Of a stretch of DNA of 64,000 nucleotides, positions 24,601 to 36,868 are shown piece after piece (position 1 is the stretch's first letter; the number at the start of each line of letters is the position of its first letter). The notes beneath the pieces are model-generated. The model was not told where the DNA came from. It made no database searches and was given only the letters and a program-made list of their open reading frames with translations. The position numbers and the translations under genes are program-made. The DNA is from Imbricaverruca yamaguchii (Eukaryota; Arthropoda; Thecostraca; Neoverrucidae), in contig JAOTOL010001661.1 of NCBI GenBank assembly GCA_034440575.1, positions 5,009,501-5,073,500 on the forward strand, written 5' to 3'.

Positions 24601-24805
24601 CTTTCAAAAACCTTCGCTGCAAACATGTTTGCGACTACCAGAGACATCAACATATCGTCCTATATAGGGGCCAAGAGGTATGGCGATGGAAATTAGGCAC
24701 TGGTTGGCTGAGACTATTCCTGGGAATCTTAGGCATGAACCTTATGGGTGTTGCATGGACGACCAACAAACAAAATTTCGTTCGGCAAATGTTCTGAATA
24801 ATCTC
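21621..24805. other. anonymous sequence
   Basis: A degenerate AAAAGGGCACTTTTGG-type repeat lies at about 22,490-22,725, just after a 10-nt poly-G (22,455-22,464). Three GTTAAC steps occur at about 21,885-21,904. Minus-strand frames at 23,362-23,691 and 23,874-24,329 read like ordered protein in places, but I cannot assign them to any family. No gene called. Confidence 0.35.
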
Positions 24806-27790
24806 ATGTGTGTGTGTGTGTGTGTGTGTTTGTGCGTCTGTGTTTGGCCAGCCTGCCACCGTGTGGTGATGTCGGCTGTTTCAGGGGGGCGTTTGTGGCG
24901 TCAGTATTTTGTTGCTGTTTGTTAAGGGTGAAAGGGTATGAGGAGTAATGTGGTGCGGATGAGAGGAAGCGAAGAGAGATTATAGTTGTCTTGTAGAGGC
25001 GAGTTGTGAGACAGTTGAGGTGACTTGAATAATGGTGCGTAGAGGGAGTAGAAGTTGAGACGTCTTGCAGGCAGATGAAGTAGGAGTCGAAGCTGAGCTG
25101 GTGCAGAAGTGTAGAGTTTTCCAGTCCGGTCGGTGCCATGGGGTGGGGTGTAGTTGGGGGGGTTGGGGTCGGGTCATCGCCATTATTGAAATAACATTGC
25201 AAGAACAGTTAGTGTTAGTAAATGTCACGTGTGGTTAGCTTTTGTTTCTTTTTCTTTTTTGTTCATTTTCTGTTTTTCTTTTTTAACATATCTTCTTTTT
25301 TTTCTTCACCATTTTGTTTCTTTTTCTTTTTCTCTTTTAGCATATCTTTTTTATTCTTTTCTTCTTCTTTTTTTATCATAGTTCGTGGATCAGGCGTGTG
25401 ATAGAGAGAACGTGGAAGAGGTGCTCGTGTAGTGTTGGATGTTCATCGTTGAGAAGTGACGTGATGTTTAGTGGGATGTTGTTCATGTTGCAGTAATTTG
25501 TGATGGGTTATCTTTCTGTGTTGTATTTGGTGCAGTGTATGAGTATGTGTTTAATTGTGAGTGTTCGTTGACATGTTGTGCATTGTGGTCGTGGGAGTTG
25601 TTGTAAGAGATAGGAGTGCGTGAGTGCAGTGTGTCCTGGCCGTAAGCGTGTTAGTATGCGTTCCTCTTGTCTAGTGTTTTGGTTGATGGTGTGCCAGAGT
25701 TCGTATTTTTGGTGTATTTCGTGGAGTTGTGTGATTGTTGTGTCCCATGTTTGTTGAATGTCTTTGTTGATTGCCTGGCGTATTGTGGGGTAGTAGTCTG
25801 ATCGTGAAAGTGGGCAGGGTGTGGTTTGTTGTAGTGTTGTGGCTATGTTGGCTTCGGTGACTGCGTGTTCGTTGCCGTGTATGTTTGTGTTACTTGGGAT
25901 CCAGAGTAGTGTTGGTCGTTGTGTAATAGTGAGTTTTTTTGTGGATTTGTAGTATTTTGGGTATGAGTGGGTGTTTGTATGTGGTGTGGGGTGTTATGCT
26001 CTGTAATGCTGATTTTGAGTCTGTGGCTATGATGTTGTGTTCAATTTTGGTGTTGTATATGGTGCAGTATGTCGAGTAGATTGCGCATAATTCTGCTGTG
26101 TATGTGGATGCTGTGTTATGCAGACGGGCATGAAGGATGACCCGCGGCGGTGCTGCGTTGGGATACAGCACCGCCGCTGTGCCCATCTGCTGTGTGTGTG
26201 ATTTGGATCCGTCTGTGTAGATGATGTTGTGATTTGGATGTTGAGATTTGAAGTGGAGGAAGTGTTGGTGTATTTCTGCGTCTGTGTAGGTGTGCTTTGG
26301 CTGGTCTATGAGGAGGTGTATTTTGGGTGTTTGGTATTTCCAACATGCAGTGGGTGGTGGGAGTGCTTTTGCTGTGGGGAGTGTGATGTGTAGTCTATTT
26401 GCGTGTTGGTGGATGCGGCAGCCTGTTGTAGTTTTAAGTCGTGTTGTGTTCATGAGTTGGTGTCTGCGTTTGGTGCGGATTTTTAGTGCCTGGGTGCATG
26501 GGTGTTGTGCGATGAGTTGTGTTTTGCAATGATATCTTAATAGTGTTTCTGTGAGTTTGTGCTTAAGTTCTGGTATGTGGTTATAGATGTGGAGAGTGAA
26601 AGAAGGCGAAGTGGTGAATGCTCCTGTGGCTATTAGTAAAGTTTGGCGTTGCAGAGAATCTATAATTTTGAGGGTTGATTTAGGCGCATTTTCGAAGAGT
26701 GTGGATCCGTATTCCAAAAGTGGCCGAATGATTGATTTGTGAAGAGCTAAGAGTGTGTTTCTGTCGGATCCCCAGTTTGTGCCGGATAGTGCTCGGAGTA
26801 TGTTTATTCTTTTTGATGCGTGCTTTTGTATATCTAAGATATGTGGTCGGAAAGTGAGTTTAGGGTCTAAAGTGATGCCTAGAAATTTTGGTGTGGTGAC
26901 GAATGGTATGGGAGTGTTGTCTACTTTTAGTGGCGGCAAGTCTGTGTATTTGTGGTAGCCGAAAAGCATGCATTTTCATTTGTGTGGTGCAATGTGTAAG
27001 TTTAGAGAGGCGAGTTTGCTATGCAGTTGTATTAATGTGGTTTGTAGTATTCCTAGTGCGTTTTGTGGTGTTTCGTGTGATGTCCATATATCTATATCAT
27101 CAGCGTATATTGCAATTTTGGCCGGAAGGTTGTCTGGGATGACTGAATTTAGACCTAAAATAAAGAGTAGGGGGCTTAGTACTGAACCTTGCATGAGACC
27201 GGTTGCTGGGAATTTTGTGTCTGACATGTGGGATCCAATTTTGACTTGAAACGAGCGATTGAGAAGATAGAAGTGAAGATAGTGTTGCAGTCTGCCCTGT
27301 ATATCTATGCTGTGTAGGTGTTGTAATAGTGCTGTTATGTTGATGCTGTCCTAGGCTTGTTTGAGGTCCAGGAAGACGGCGATAGTGGAGCGTTTCCCTG
27401 CCGCCGCTTCCTGGATGTGTGTGACGAGGTAGGTGAGATTATCTATGCATGAGCGATTAGGAAGAAAACCCGATTGAATAGGAGAGATTAGTTTTTGTGT
27501 TTGGATGATATAGAGAAGGCGTTTTTTGACAAGATGTTCGAATAGTTTGTGGAAGCAGCTGGTGAGGGCGATGGGGCGATAGGAAGTGCAGAGAGTTGAG
27601 TCAGTGTTGGTTTGGGTATAGGTATGAGAGAAGCGTGTAACCATGATTGTGGGTAGGTATATGTGGTCCATGCGGTGTTGTAAGTGTCGAGCAGTGTTTG
27701 AAGTGCTGAGAATGGTAAGTGTTTGAAGAAAGCATAGTGTTTGTGCGGCTAAGGAATGTGAAAATTGGACCCCGGATGCTTTTTTGAGGT
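24806..27790 (-). mobile_element. LINE (I/Jockey-superfamily type), 5'-truncated, minus strand
   Basis: From 5' to 3' on the minus strand: degraded reverse transcriptase (about 27,790-26,700), a connecting region, RNase H (about 26,230-25,890), a C-terminal zinc-type motif (about 25,590-25,535), an A-rich 3'UTR (about 25,375-25,205), a conserved 3' module (25,200-24,846) and a CA-type dinucleotide tail (to 24,806). No AP-endonuclease or ORF1 is visible upstream, so the copy is 5'-truncated. Its exact 5' boundary is unclear and may reach about 27,990, where composition becomes AT-rich. I could not find a target-site duplication. Confidence 0.88.
25376..27790 (-). pseudogene. LINE ORF2 remnant: reverse transcriptase, RNase H
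   Basis: This is the copying enzyme of the LINE. RT pieces include an N-terminal segment with WLHASLIPIPKP, then SYRPIALTSCFHKLFEHLV and QSGFLPNRSCID. Motif A is FLDLKQA followed by a TAG at 27,351-27,353 where Tyr or Phe is expected. Motif B is GLMQGSVLSPLL (about 27,205-27,165), and the catalytic YADD is at 27,096-27,107. FLGITLDPKLTF follows. RNase H shows IIYTDGSKS, an AELCAIYS helix and ATDSKSAL. After a frameshift near 25,915 comes WIPSNTNIHGNE, where the usual His after PS is Asn. The C-terminus has CTTCQRTLTIKHILIHC. The block 25,890-26,969 is open for 359 codons, while the RT part has several frameshifts. Not functional as it stands. Confidence 0.87.
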
Positions 27791-27990
27791 TCCACCGGCC
27801 TGGCTGAGGGTTGAGTGGGCCGGTGGTCGGGATTTAGTCAAAGGTAATGGTGATGGGTGCGTGGTTGGCAAATATGTTGCGGTAGAGGACATACTTGTGC
27901 TAAAGGTGGACATCCGTTCTGCGCATGCGCAATTTCTTATGAAAATACTCTTGATTTTGTTCGCATAGTGGCGCTCTTGGCCCAATCATC

Positions 27991-30130
27991 GCCGCATGAT
28001 ATACATTGTTTACGCTTTAGCCAGAATTGGCCAAAATTCAAAATTGACCATACTCATTATCAAGCTGGGGATGGGCAGCATTCATCATACAATCCCAGTA
28101 TTTTAGTGTTAGTTTGCTGGATAAGCATACCCTGTCTGGATACCTACATGTTCAAGTTCTGAAGCAGTGTTCAGATTTGTTTGATTTGGACGCCACATGC
28201 AAATGACATGCCTAGGCTTGTCCTTTGTTTTGCAGGATTGTGGCAATATGGGTACCTACACACCATACCTGGTGTAATTTTATATGAGACATTTGCTGCA
28301 AGAGTGCATAACTTCCAGTATTGCTGTACTTTAAGGCATTCACAGCACATGTTTTGCATGTATTTTAACTCCATAAGAAAACAGGAGATATGTTTTGTTA
28401 GCTTCAGTTATATCAGTTTTTATTCTGCAAAATTTTGGAGATTATTTTTTCATTTTAATATTTGTATGACCAATACATTCTTCTATAAATGCTTACATTT
28501 CAGGAGGCAGGCAATAAAGGGGCTCTGAATTGGGTAGCATTCCAAGAATGATTACATTAGGAATGAAGATGGAGCATATATTAACCTAACCCAGCTTAAT
28601 CTCTTGTCCGAATAAATAATCTTAAAAGCTAAATGGCTAAATGGCAGCCAAGGTGCCCTAAAGCCCAAATCATCTTTAAAATGTTTTTTTTTTAATGGTA
28701 TTTAGTTTAGGGTAACTATGACAAGCATAACACACATTTCACCTTTATGTAGCACACAAAGGTTAAGCTAAGCAAGGTAGTCTGTATGCTGGGTAAATTT
28801 TCAATGTTTTTAACATTTAGAGCTTTCTTCTTTAAAACCAAACTGTTCAGGCTAGGTTAGCTAGGAAAAATTGTTTAATACTTTTCATTATAATTTGTTT
28901 TTCTAAAAGGAAGATTAGGCTTGGATAGGTTACTTTAGGTTACATTATTAGGCTTGTTAGATTGTATGCTATTTAGGTTTTCTCAGACAATGCTATGATA
29001 TCTCATTTCAACATACATTTTACATTATATTATCTGAATGAAGGAACATTTTTGGGATGATCGTGCTTCTCAAATGATGAGTACTTATTCCCAGAGGAAA
29101 TGCTTGGTCACATTTCCTGTTCCACATGTGTTGTGTTACAAAATGATTTTGTGTTCAGTGGAAATATAAACATATTCTGTTAAATGCAGTTGAAAACTGA
29201 GGCAACTGAGGCATATGGAAACGAAAAGAAATAACTGTTCAGTATTCTTTGTTACTTTTGCTTCAGATGCTTCCACCAGGTTTGGATCATTCATCCCCAT
29301 AAAAATGAAGAGTGTATGGAATGATTTAACACCATACCTCATTGGTCCTGCTAATTAACTCACAAGGAATAAATACTTTAAAATTATAAGTCAGAATACC
29401 TATGGTGTGCAGAAGTATTGTACATATGTTTTTTCCCTTCAGGTAATTTTCAAATTGTTGGTTTTTTCCTCACTGTAATATTTGGAAGGGTAGTTGAGCA
29501 TGATGCAACCAGTTCGCAATTTTATATTTCTTAGTTGGCAGAAAAAGCAACACCATAAAAAGAGCTTTGGGTTGGGTCATATAGCATACCAAATAATGCT
29601 AATTAAGAGGAAAATGCAACATGGTCCAGAATAACCTTGACTAATGTAAGATAAAATTTAGGAAGATTGAGAAAAGTAAACCTAACATAACCCCATTATT
29701 TGCTCACTGCAGGTAACATGTGTCTAAAACCTGTCTTGCAGATATCTTAGAGCCCAATAATACTGTACATACAGGTTGTGTTAATAGGAGAAAGTATTAA
29801 TGATGCCAAACACCAGCATGGAATATTGTTCCTCTTGGTTTGCCATTCACCAACTCCGGAATGCCTCAGGCATTGGTATTGAATGTGAACATCAGTAAAT
29901 GTGTTGTTCAAGGCTGTTGCAGAATATCAAGAAAAGTCAAAACAAGCTACATTTATTACTATAAACATAACGAGGTGACCACTCATTTTTGTCGTGAATC
30001 CCATTTTTTTCATTCGCAAACTAAAGAATACAGAAAATTCAACTTTGTGTGTTGCAATATATGCTGAAAATTACAGTAAAATGTTAGAAAAACCTATAAA
30101 GCTAACTTACTAATCCTGGATCATTTGCTC
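27991..30130. other. AT-rich anonymous block
   Basis: Clearly more AT-rich than both flanks and free of tandem arrays, unlike most of the window. Scattered AACCTAAC and TAGGTTAG words occur (about 28,583, 28,853, 28,936 and 29,677). Frames up to 115 codons (28,181-28,528, plus) have no recognisable domain. It could be intronic or an old transposon; I cannot tell. Confidence 0.45.
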
Positions 30131-32286
30131 CATGCTGATGTTTGAATCCCTCCACCCGAATATAGCTGGATCCCCTGCTGCCTAATCATGATTGATAGTA
30201 TAATGTCAACATCATTTCAAAGTCATGGGTCTCTTAAGGGTTCAAATACAACTTCCACCACTTGAGTGCGCTGGTGTACCCTAAGATCAGAGCTTCAGCT
30301 GCGCGACAGTTCGGAATGATTTTCTCGGACCACTCTGGTGGATTGAGCGAGGCGTCAACATTTAATTTACCCAACAATAACTGAATAAGCCACAACAGTT
30401 GGACACTCTCGAGGGGGCTCAGCGTCTTCATGAATCCAAAGGTTGCTGAAGCTCACCAACCTTCAAGTCGTGGCGGGGTGCCGAGCTGGTGAACGTTCCA
30501 TTGATGAACAACACACAAGTGCCCTACTTTTTAGCAGTTGTCTGGACTCTTAGTGGCATCATGCATGGGTGTCGTGACGGAATTTGGATGGGGTAGAGAC
30601 GGCACTAGAGGGTTTTTAAAAAGTTATTTTTGATGCAAAGTAATTCTGCAAAATGCTCAATCATTCTTGTATTGTTAAACTACATAAAGCTTCGAGCGAC
30701 CAGGCCCCTAGGGCTCAAATATGCTATGTTAGCTGGGATAGGTCGGCGAGCCCGCCTTCAGTCATTCAACACTCCCACTCTTAGAATTTATATTGGATCG
30801 GAGTATGGTGGGCTTTGGTGGTAAGCCTGCATACGTCAAATGACGTGAGTCAAAGTTCTCGACTAGGCCACGTCCACCAGAGGCATAGGAACGTCTCAAA
30901 AGGTGTGCATGTGTATGTGGAAGGGGGAAAAACCCTTGAACAATGAAAAGTAGGGGACCATACCACTCCTCCCCTGTTTCCACACCTATGATGTTTACTC
31001 GTTTTGCCGATGCCGGTGGATTCAGTAAGGGTGGAAATGGCTAGGGCAGTGGCATATCCAAGGGGGATAAGATAAAACAAAAACCATCCTTGGTTTAGGG
31101 TATTTTATAATATCATGTTCAGGTCCTACCGTATCCAGATATGAGTATTATAATAATTGGCATTAATTTGTATACCACTCGATCGAACTCAAAACAGGCT
31201 GGCTGTACCCACACTTCGCGGTGAAATCGGAGACAAACATTTGCTTTCGCACGTGGTGACTTTAGTATTATCTATATGATGCTGCTTGGTAAATAATGCA
31301 TTTAAGATGAGATTTGTTTCATATGAAAGAAGAAAAAATGGGTAAAGTCCCGTACACCAGCACCTTTGTCATCTGCACCAAATGGACATTGTCCTCCCAG
31401 ACATCATTGCGATGTTATTTCATCTTTAATCAAATTTGACGATGTATAGCGGTAGTGTCAGTTGATCAGGAATACCTTCATTGAAACGAGCGATCAATTC
31501 TGAAGGTGTTCCACGGGGGCATTTTTAGTTCCTACCATCCTTTAATCAAAATATTCAATTTCACATTCGACCACATCATCCTTCCGCGTTACCCATGCTT
31601 AAGCTAAAGGGAATTCCGGAGACATGACAACCTTAGAACAAAATTGACGATTACTAACGACCATTATACTAGTGTCTAAGTGGTTTCAGCTGATATAGAA
31701 ATTATGAATGTATCCATCACAGGTGGGGCAAAATCTCTAGATAACATACTTTCTTTGTTTTTGACAAGTATCTTCAAGATTTTGCATATAGCGGCCGCGG
31801 CCACCATGCGACCCAATGGCACGCTTACAGCTCGAACATCCGCCGCTAGGTGCAAACGAAGCGCCACCAGTAGCGTGGCCGCGCACGTCCCCTATCGGTC
31901 TGTTGTATAATATACCACACGAAAAAGCAGACTGCCCGTTAGTATGTTGAACGCAGGTTGTTGTTTGACATACTAGTGAGGGATCGATCAATTTGCACTC
32001 GTTTTTTAATACTCGGAACAGTTACTCCGAGCATGTCCATTAATCCGCAGACATCGACGTAAAACCAGAAGTCTAGAAAAGATAATACTTGGCATCAGAT
32101 GAACCCAGCTCGTCCTTGAGTATGCCACAGTAGCTACTTTTCTGCTTATTCAGCTAGTTGATGCAACTGCGCAACCCGAGAGGAAGCAAAACTGATAGCC
32201 GGGCCAGACTGCCATACTCACGCAGCCGAAACACAAACGGGGACTTGTGAACCGGCGGCCCTCAGCCTGGATTTTTTTTTAACTTC
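30131..32286. other. anonymous sequence
   Basis: A minus-strand frame at 30,234-30,431 (65 codons, containing LNPPEWSEKIIPNC) reads like protein, but I do not recognise it and it lacks neighbours. Otherwise nothing seen. Confidence 0.35.
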
Positions 32287-32444
32287 AGTGATTCACAGTG
32301 CACTTTATGCTCACGGCTAATGGCTCCGCCCACACTGTTTCGCCGGTGGGCCGCGGGATTGGGGAATGTCCCAGTGGTGAGTGTTGAACCCGGGAACTTT
32401 GAATCCAGGACCCAATACCTTAACCACTCGGCCATCCCCGGCCC
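32287..32444 (-). mobile_element. tRNA-derived SINE, copy 1
   Basis: Read on the minus strand, the 5' end is GGGGATGGCCGAGTGGTTAA, matching a tRNA with box A (TGGCCGAGTGG). It continues to a box B-like segment at about 32,381-32,394 and a body shared with the copy at 53.2 kb (including GGGGAATGTCCC and CACACTGTTTCGCCGGTGGG as read on plus). The head is tRNA-like and would have supplied an internal RNA polymerase III promoter. No ORF. Confidence 0.82.
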
Positions 32445-33671
32445 AAGCCGGAAAAGCTCGTGCTGACTGATGAGCGAGAGGCTCCCCTGTGACCGGAGAT
32501 AGTGGTGATCGATATGGCTGACTAAAACTGCGGGGTCGTATTCCTGGAACCCGTTTGGCCGAACCGGTAGATCCGTAGTTGAAGGATGTCTGAGTGTATT
32601 ATCATTCGATGTAGTTTGTACGTGGTATATCTATCTGTTTGTGTTTGTATATGTTTTTTTTTCTGGCCAAGCAGGTTCAAACTGTCTCGTCAAGGTTCCA
32701 ATACTGGTTTCTAACTGGATATGCTTGATACGGACCAGACCCTCGATAAGCCAGGATGCGATTACGTCAGAAAATTAAACTAGAAACCTGTAATGTGACA
32801 GCGTGACTCTGCTCTGAGGCACGACAGTGCTTTCTGTCCATTGTCCATGTTTTCTGCTCGTTCAGAACCTTCAGCCATCACATACGCCTGAGTTATAGAG
32901 CACCGCTAATGCAGGCTATATTACGACCCTCTCCTTCTGCGTCAGGCAGGAGGCGAAGGAACATCTGCAGGAGCTGGGGCAGAACGGCGTCAAACAGAAG
33001 GTGGACAGCTCGCCGGGGATCTATCGCCAATAGTCGCGCTCTGCCAAGCTGAGGCTGTGCGTTGGTTTGGACAGATGCAGCGAGGCTGTGGAAGCGAGTG
33101 AAGTTCCCTTGCCGTCCGCACAGGGCACGCGTGGGGAGATCGGGGGGGGGCACCACGGTACTCTCATGTCGGGACCTCAAGCCGCACACCACCAGCTAGA
33201 GCGACACTCCGAGTGGAGGTCATCGACGACGTGTGCATGTCAGGAGGGTCTGCTCTCTCGGCACTGTCCGCTTAGTTTGAGAGCCTGCTGCTGACGCCCC
33301 AGAAGGTGCTGGAGAATGTCCTGAGATATCTGTCAGGACTGCAAGTGTGACTGGACGATATCTCGTCGGTGCGGCGACGAGCAGGCAGCACGTGCAGCGA
33401 TCGACACCCTGCAATTTTACAATTGAGAAAATTGTCCATCGTGGTGCAAAATATACTATCTTCGTACGGCAGCACGTAAAGCTGTCGTGCGCTTCGTCAC
33501 CATGTACGTCACACGCATTACGTTACGTGCACAGACGTCGCACAGGGACAGCGTACGATCGCGGAGCGACCGCTCCCCATCACACCGTGAGCCGAAGGTT
33601 GGTTGGATGTGGCTGTACGACGCACTCAGCAGTTGAGATCACATGACGTTGCCCGCCTCTCACCCTGGCAG
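32445..33671. other. anonymous sequence
   Basis: No gene recognised. The stretch 32,880-33,400 is GC-richer, with open frames on both strands but no motif. Confidence 0.35.
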
Positions 33672-33741
33672 GAAGGGCGGGCACCGCGTGGAATCGAACC
33701 CTGCACCTCTGGCATGCCGGGCGCCCGTGCATCAAAGTCCG
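33672..33741 (-). ncRNA. tRNA-like / SINE head remnant
   Basis: On the minus strand GGCGCCCGGCATGCCAGAGG is followed by TGCAGGGTTCGATTCC, a perfect box B (GGTTCGATTCC) with an anticodon-arm-like stretch before it. The expected box A upstream is poorly preserved and no acceptor stem pairs, so this is probably the relic of a tRNA-derived SINE of a different type from those at 32.3 and 53.2 kb, not a working tRNA. Confidence 0.4.
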
Positions 33742-34045
33742 GTCGGGACCTCCGCAGCGTAGCGAACTCGACCCTGGTCGCGTGACCCGCACCTCCGGGC
33801 ACGACCAGCTCGCCGAGTGTCCAGGCACTCACAATGCCTGGGCACTTACACTCCGCAAAAATAAGCATCATCTTCCGCGCACAAGACACGAACACATCCC
33901 CTAATCTGGCCACCGCCCAGGTGGCACGACCACGCCGGCGACGTGCCCGGGTGTTTTTTCTGCAAGGTTTTTGTGACACCCGCCGACAGATGCCACACGC
34001 GACAACGCCGCTGGAATTGGCTGCGCCGGCGAGTAGGCGACCACT
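33742..34045. other. anonymous GC-rich sequence
   Basis: Nothing recognised. Confidence 0.35.
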
Positions 34046-34556
34046 GTCGTGTCGTGTCGTGTCGGCACCTGACGTGACCTGTCGTGTCGTGTCGCGTCGG
34101 CACCTGGCGTGACCTGTCGTGTCGTGTCGTCACCTGACGTGACCTGACGTGTCGTGTCGTGTTGGCACCTGACGTGACCTGTCGTGTCGTGTCGTGTTGG
34201 CACCTGACGTGACCTGTCGTGTCATGTCGGCACTTGGCGTGACCTGACGCGTCGTGTCGCGTCGGCATCTGACGTGACCTGTCGTGTCATGTCGGCACCT
34301 GTCGTGACCTGTCGTGTTGTGTCGGCACCTGGCGTGACCTGACGTGACCTGTCGTGTCGTGTCGCGTCGGCACCTGTCGTGACCTGTCGTGTTGTGTCGG
34401 CACCTGGCGTGACCTGACGTGACCTGTCGTGTCGTGTCGTGTCGGCACCTGACGTGACCTGTCGTGTCGCGTCGGCACCTGACGTGACCTGTCGTGTCGT
34501 GTCGTCACCTGACGTGACCTCGTGTCGTGTCGGCACCTGACGTGACCTGACGTGTC
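34046..34556. repeat. composite GGCACCTGACGTGACCTGTCGTG minisatellite (~26-48 bp)
   Basis: About 0.5 kb of mixed short blocks: GTCGTGTCGTGTC pentamers, GGCACCTGACGTGACCTG, and GTCGGCACCTG. The number of GTCGT pentamers varies between units, so the period is irregular. Nearly every unit contains GACGTGAC or CGTGTCG. Long minus-strand frames (RHDTTGHVR repeats) are artefacts. Confidence 0.9.
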
Positions 34557-34784
34557 GGCACGGTCACCAGGCGGTAGGACCAGCTCGCCCACGGTACTCG
34601 CCACGACCGCTCGGCTCCACGTGCCAGGTCCAACTCTACGGCACACTGTCCAACGGAACACTCTGGCTCCGTGACATTGCCTGGCATCGGCGGTGGCCCC
34701 CGCGTGACGTGACGTGACGTGTGCCAGCGGCATTCCGCTCCTGTTGACGGTCCGCAAAACGTCTCCGCCTTGCGAACGTTTCCA

Positions 34785-34952
34785 GGATAGAAGTCGCCGG
34801 CGACGATTTCTCTCCTGCAGTCAGCTACCCCGGCAGGGAAGTCCCCGCTGGCGACTGCTCTCCTGGAGTCAGCTACCCCAGCAAAGAAGTCTTGGCTGGC
34901 GACGGCTCCTCTCCTGAAGCCAGCTACCCCAGCAGAGAAGTCCCGGCCGCAG
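34785..34952. repeat. ~55-60-bp tandem repeat, three copies
   Basis: Three diverged copies, each with GAAGTCYYSGCTGGCGAC-like, CTCTCCTG and AGTCAGCTACCCC motifs. Confidence 0.8.
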
Positions 34953-35242
34953 TACTAGCAGAGAGTGTCTATTACATCAGGTATCTAGTGCTTCTCTACC
35001 GCAGACAGCAGATAAGTACTAGATGGCTTTATTTATGTAATGCAACAGGCATCAGGCAGCGGTGGCTCATCCCAGTGGCATTCGGTGCGATGACCACTGC
35101 GTAAAGGCAGACTGAAGGTAAGCCCAAGTGAGTAAGGCCGGTTCTCTCACGGGCAGCACGATCACCTTCCTCTGGTGAAGCAAACGCAGGTGTAATGGCG
35201 GCCAATGTGAAAAAGAGCGGCGTGTAGAGCCGGATGTGTGTT

Positions 35243-35612
35243 GGTGCACGCTTAGTCCTCACTATTTGCTAGCGATGCACGGATATATCACGGTCTCTGT
35301 ATTCTCTGTCCACGGCTCGGCTATGCACGCTGTTGTCTCTAGGTTTACCCTGACGCGACTGGGCCCTGCCAGGGCGAACAGTCGGAAGTGGGTCGCGCGT
35401 CCGTGGCCATAACCAGAAACCACGGCCCGCGCTCCGCACATGCGACACACGCACAACACCTCCCCTCCAAGTTCATGGTCAGGCTCCAGACTATATACCA
35501 ACGACTACTACACATTTCCACCCAGCGTGCATAGCCGAGCCGTGGACAGAGAATACAGAGACCGTGATCTATCTGTACATTGCTAGCAGACAGTGAGGAC
35601 TAAGCGTACACT
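35243..35612. mobile_element. element with ~89-bp inverted arms (MITE-like)
   Basis: The left arm 35,243-35,331 and right arm 35,524-35,612 are inverted copies with roughly nine in ten bases matching. The innermost ~45 bases, including GATCACGGTCTCTGTATTCT-like and CCACGGCTCGGCTATGCACG, match almost perfectly. A 192-bp loop separates them. Outer ends read GTRYACGCTTAGTCCTCACT. No transposase and no convincing target-site duplication can be seen, so it could also be an ordinary inverted duplication. Confidence 0.7.
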
Positions 35613-36868
35613 ACCACAGGATGTAGCAGCTTCAACCAGAGCAACACAAACGCTGGCTGTCCGTGACAGTCGACTCAGCTCTACCAAACTCTACCAAACT
35701 CTACGCTCTGCCGACCGCCGCGCCAAGCGAGTTCGATGCTAAACAAGAAGATAACGAACCGGAACTGGCGCTTGAAGTGAATAAGGCGCTACGTATTGCC
35801 CATGGTCTGAGCGCTTAAATATTTAGTAACACTGTTCAGTCATCGCAAATCGAAGCGCATGAATCGCGTCTTACCACCGCACCCAAACGTGAGGCTTTCT
35901 GACAGTGTCATAAAAACCGTTTGAAAACCTATTAGAGCATCAGTCATGAACAGACCCTTCGATACGCTGTGACATTCTCAGGTCGTTAGACCACTGCCAG
36001 GATAAATTCACATTGACAGGCTTTCAGGACCGAACCGAACGAAGCATATTTCTCTGGCGTGAACGCTTGTTCACTGGTCGGAGTGATTTTCGAAAAATTA
36101 TACTTCTCATGAGCATGGTAGACATGCATGGGCCAAACACGATCAATGACACAGTATCCCGAGGGCACGTGAGGCTCGTGGATCCACCTGGAGTGATTTT
36201 TGGTATGGTACAGACATGTCAGCGCGAAGAGGGAGGTTGTGAAATGCGACTTTCGCAGTACGCAGCCTCCGGTGGAGCTCTGGTGCGGCATGGAAAAGGT
36301 CCCGTCGTTTCGCCTTGACCGTGCTGCAGCATCGACCCGGAATTGCGAAATTTACGCGGATAACGACACCTAAATGGAGCTTGCGTGGCCCTCATACGGA
36401 CGATCGATGCGCCCTGAAGTCCAAGTAACCCACCAGTCTCTGCGGACAGGGTTCGGAAATTCCCGGGCGTATTCCAATGGCACCTAGCGACACAAACCGT
36501 AGTAACTGTTACCTCGTCACCATGCTCGATGCCTGACATCTGTTCAGCCACATTCTTGTCAGCAGATGCGGTGTTCATTTGTCAATGTCATCTTTTGCCC
36601 GCACGTTTTTAATAATACTGCTAATGATCAGATACCCGGGGACCATCTTTTACCGCGATCTGTTCTGCTTGCCTTGACAAGGTATATGGTATTCCTTAGA
36701 CGTATTTTTACCATTGTCGGTGACATGGATAACCCAAAACCCATTTCATGGAGAGCTCTCAAATACGTGCTGATGACGCTGATGATACTGTCAAATCAGG
36801 TTTTTTAAAAGTATTAGCCTGCCGTTCTGTACTCTACGAAAATGAATTCCAGGTCACCGTGACCGGCA
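35613..36868. other. anonymous sequence
   Basis: No gene recognised. Confidence 0.35.

Noticed and set aside
30234..30431. Minus-strand 65-codon frame reading like protein (LNPPEWSEKIIPNC)
   Set aside because: Plausible as an exon of an unknown gene, but I recognise no family and see no supporting neighbours, so it is not called. A protein database search of this frame would decide.
34050..34757. RHDTTGHVR-type minus frames
   Set aside because: Translations of the GTCGT/CACCTGACGTGACC repeat.
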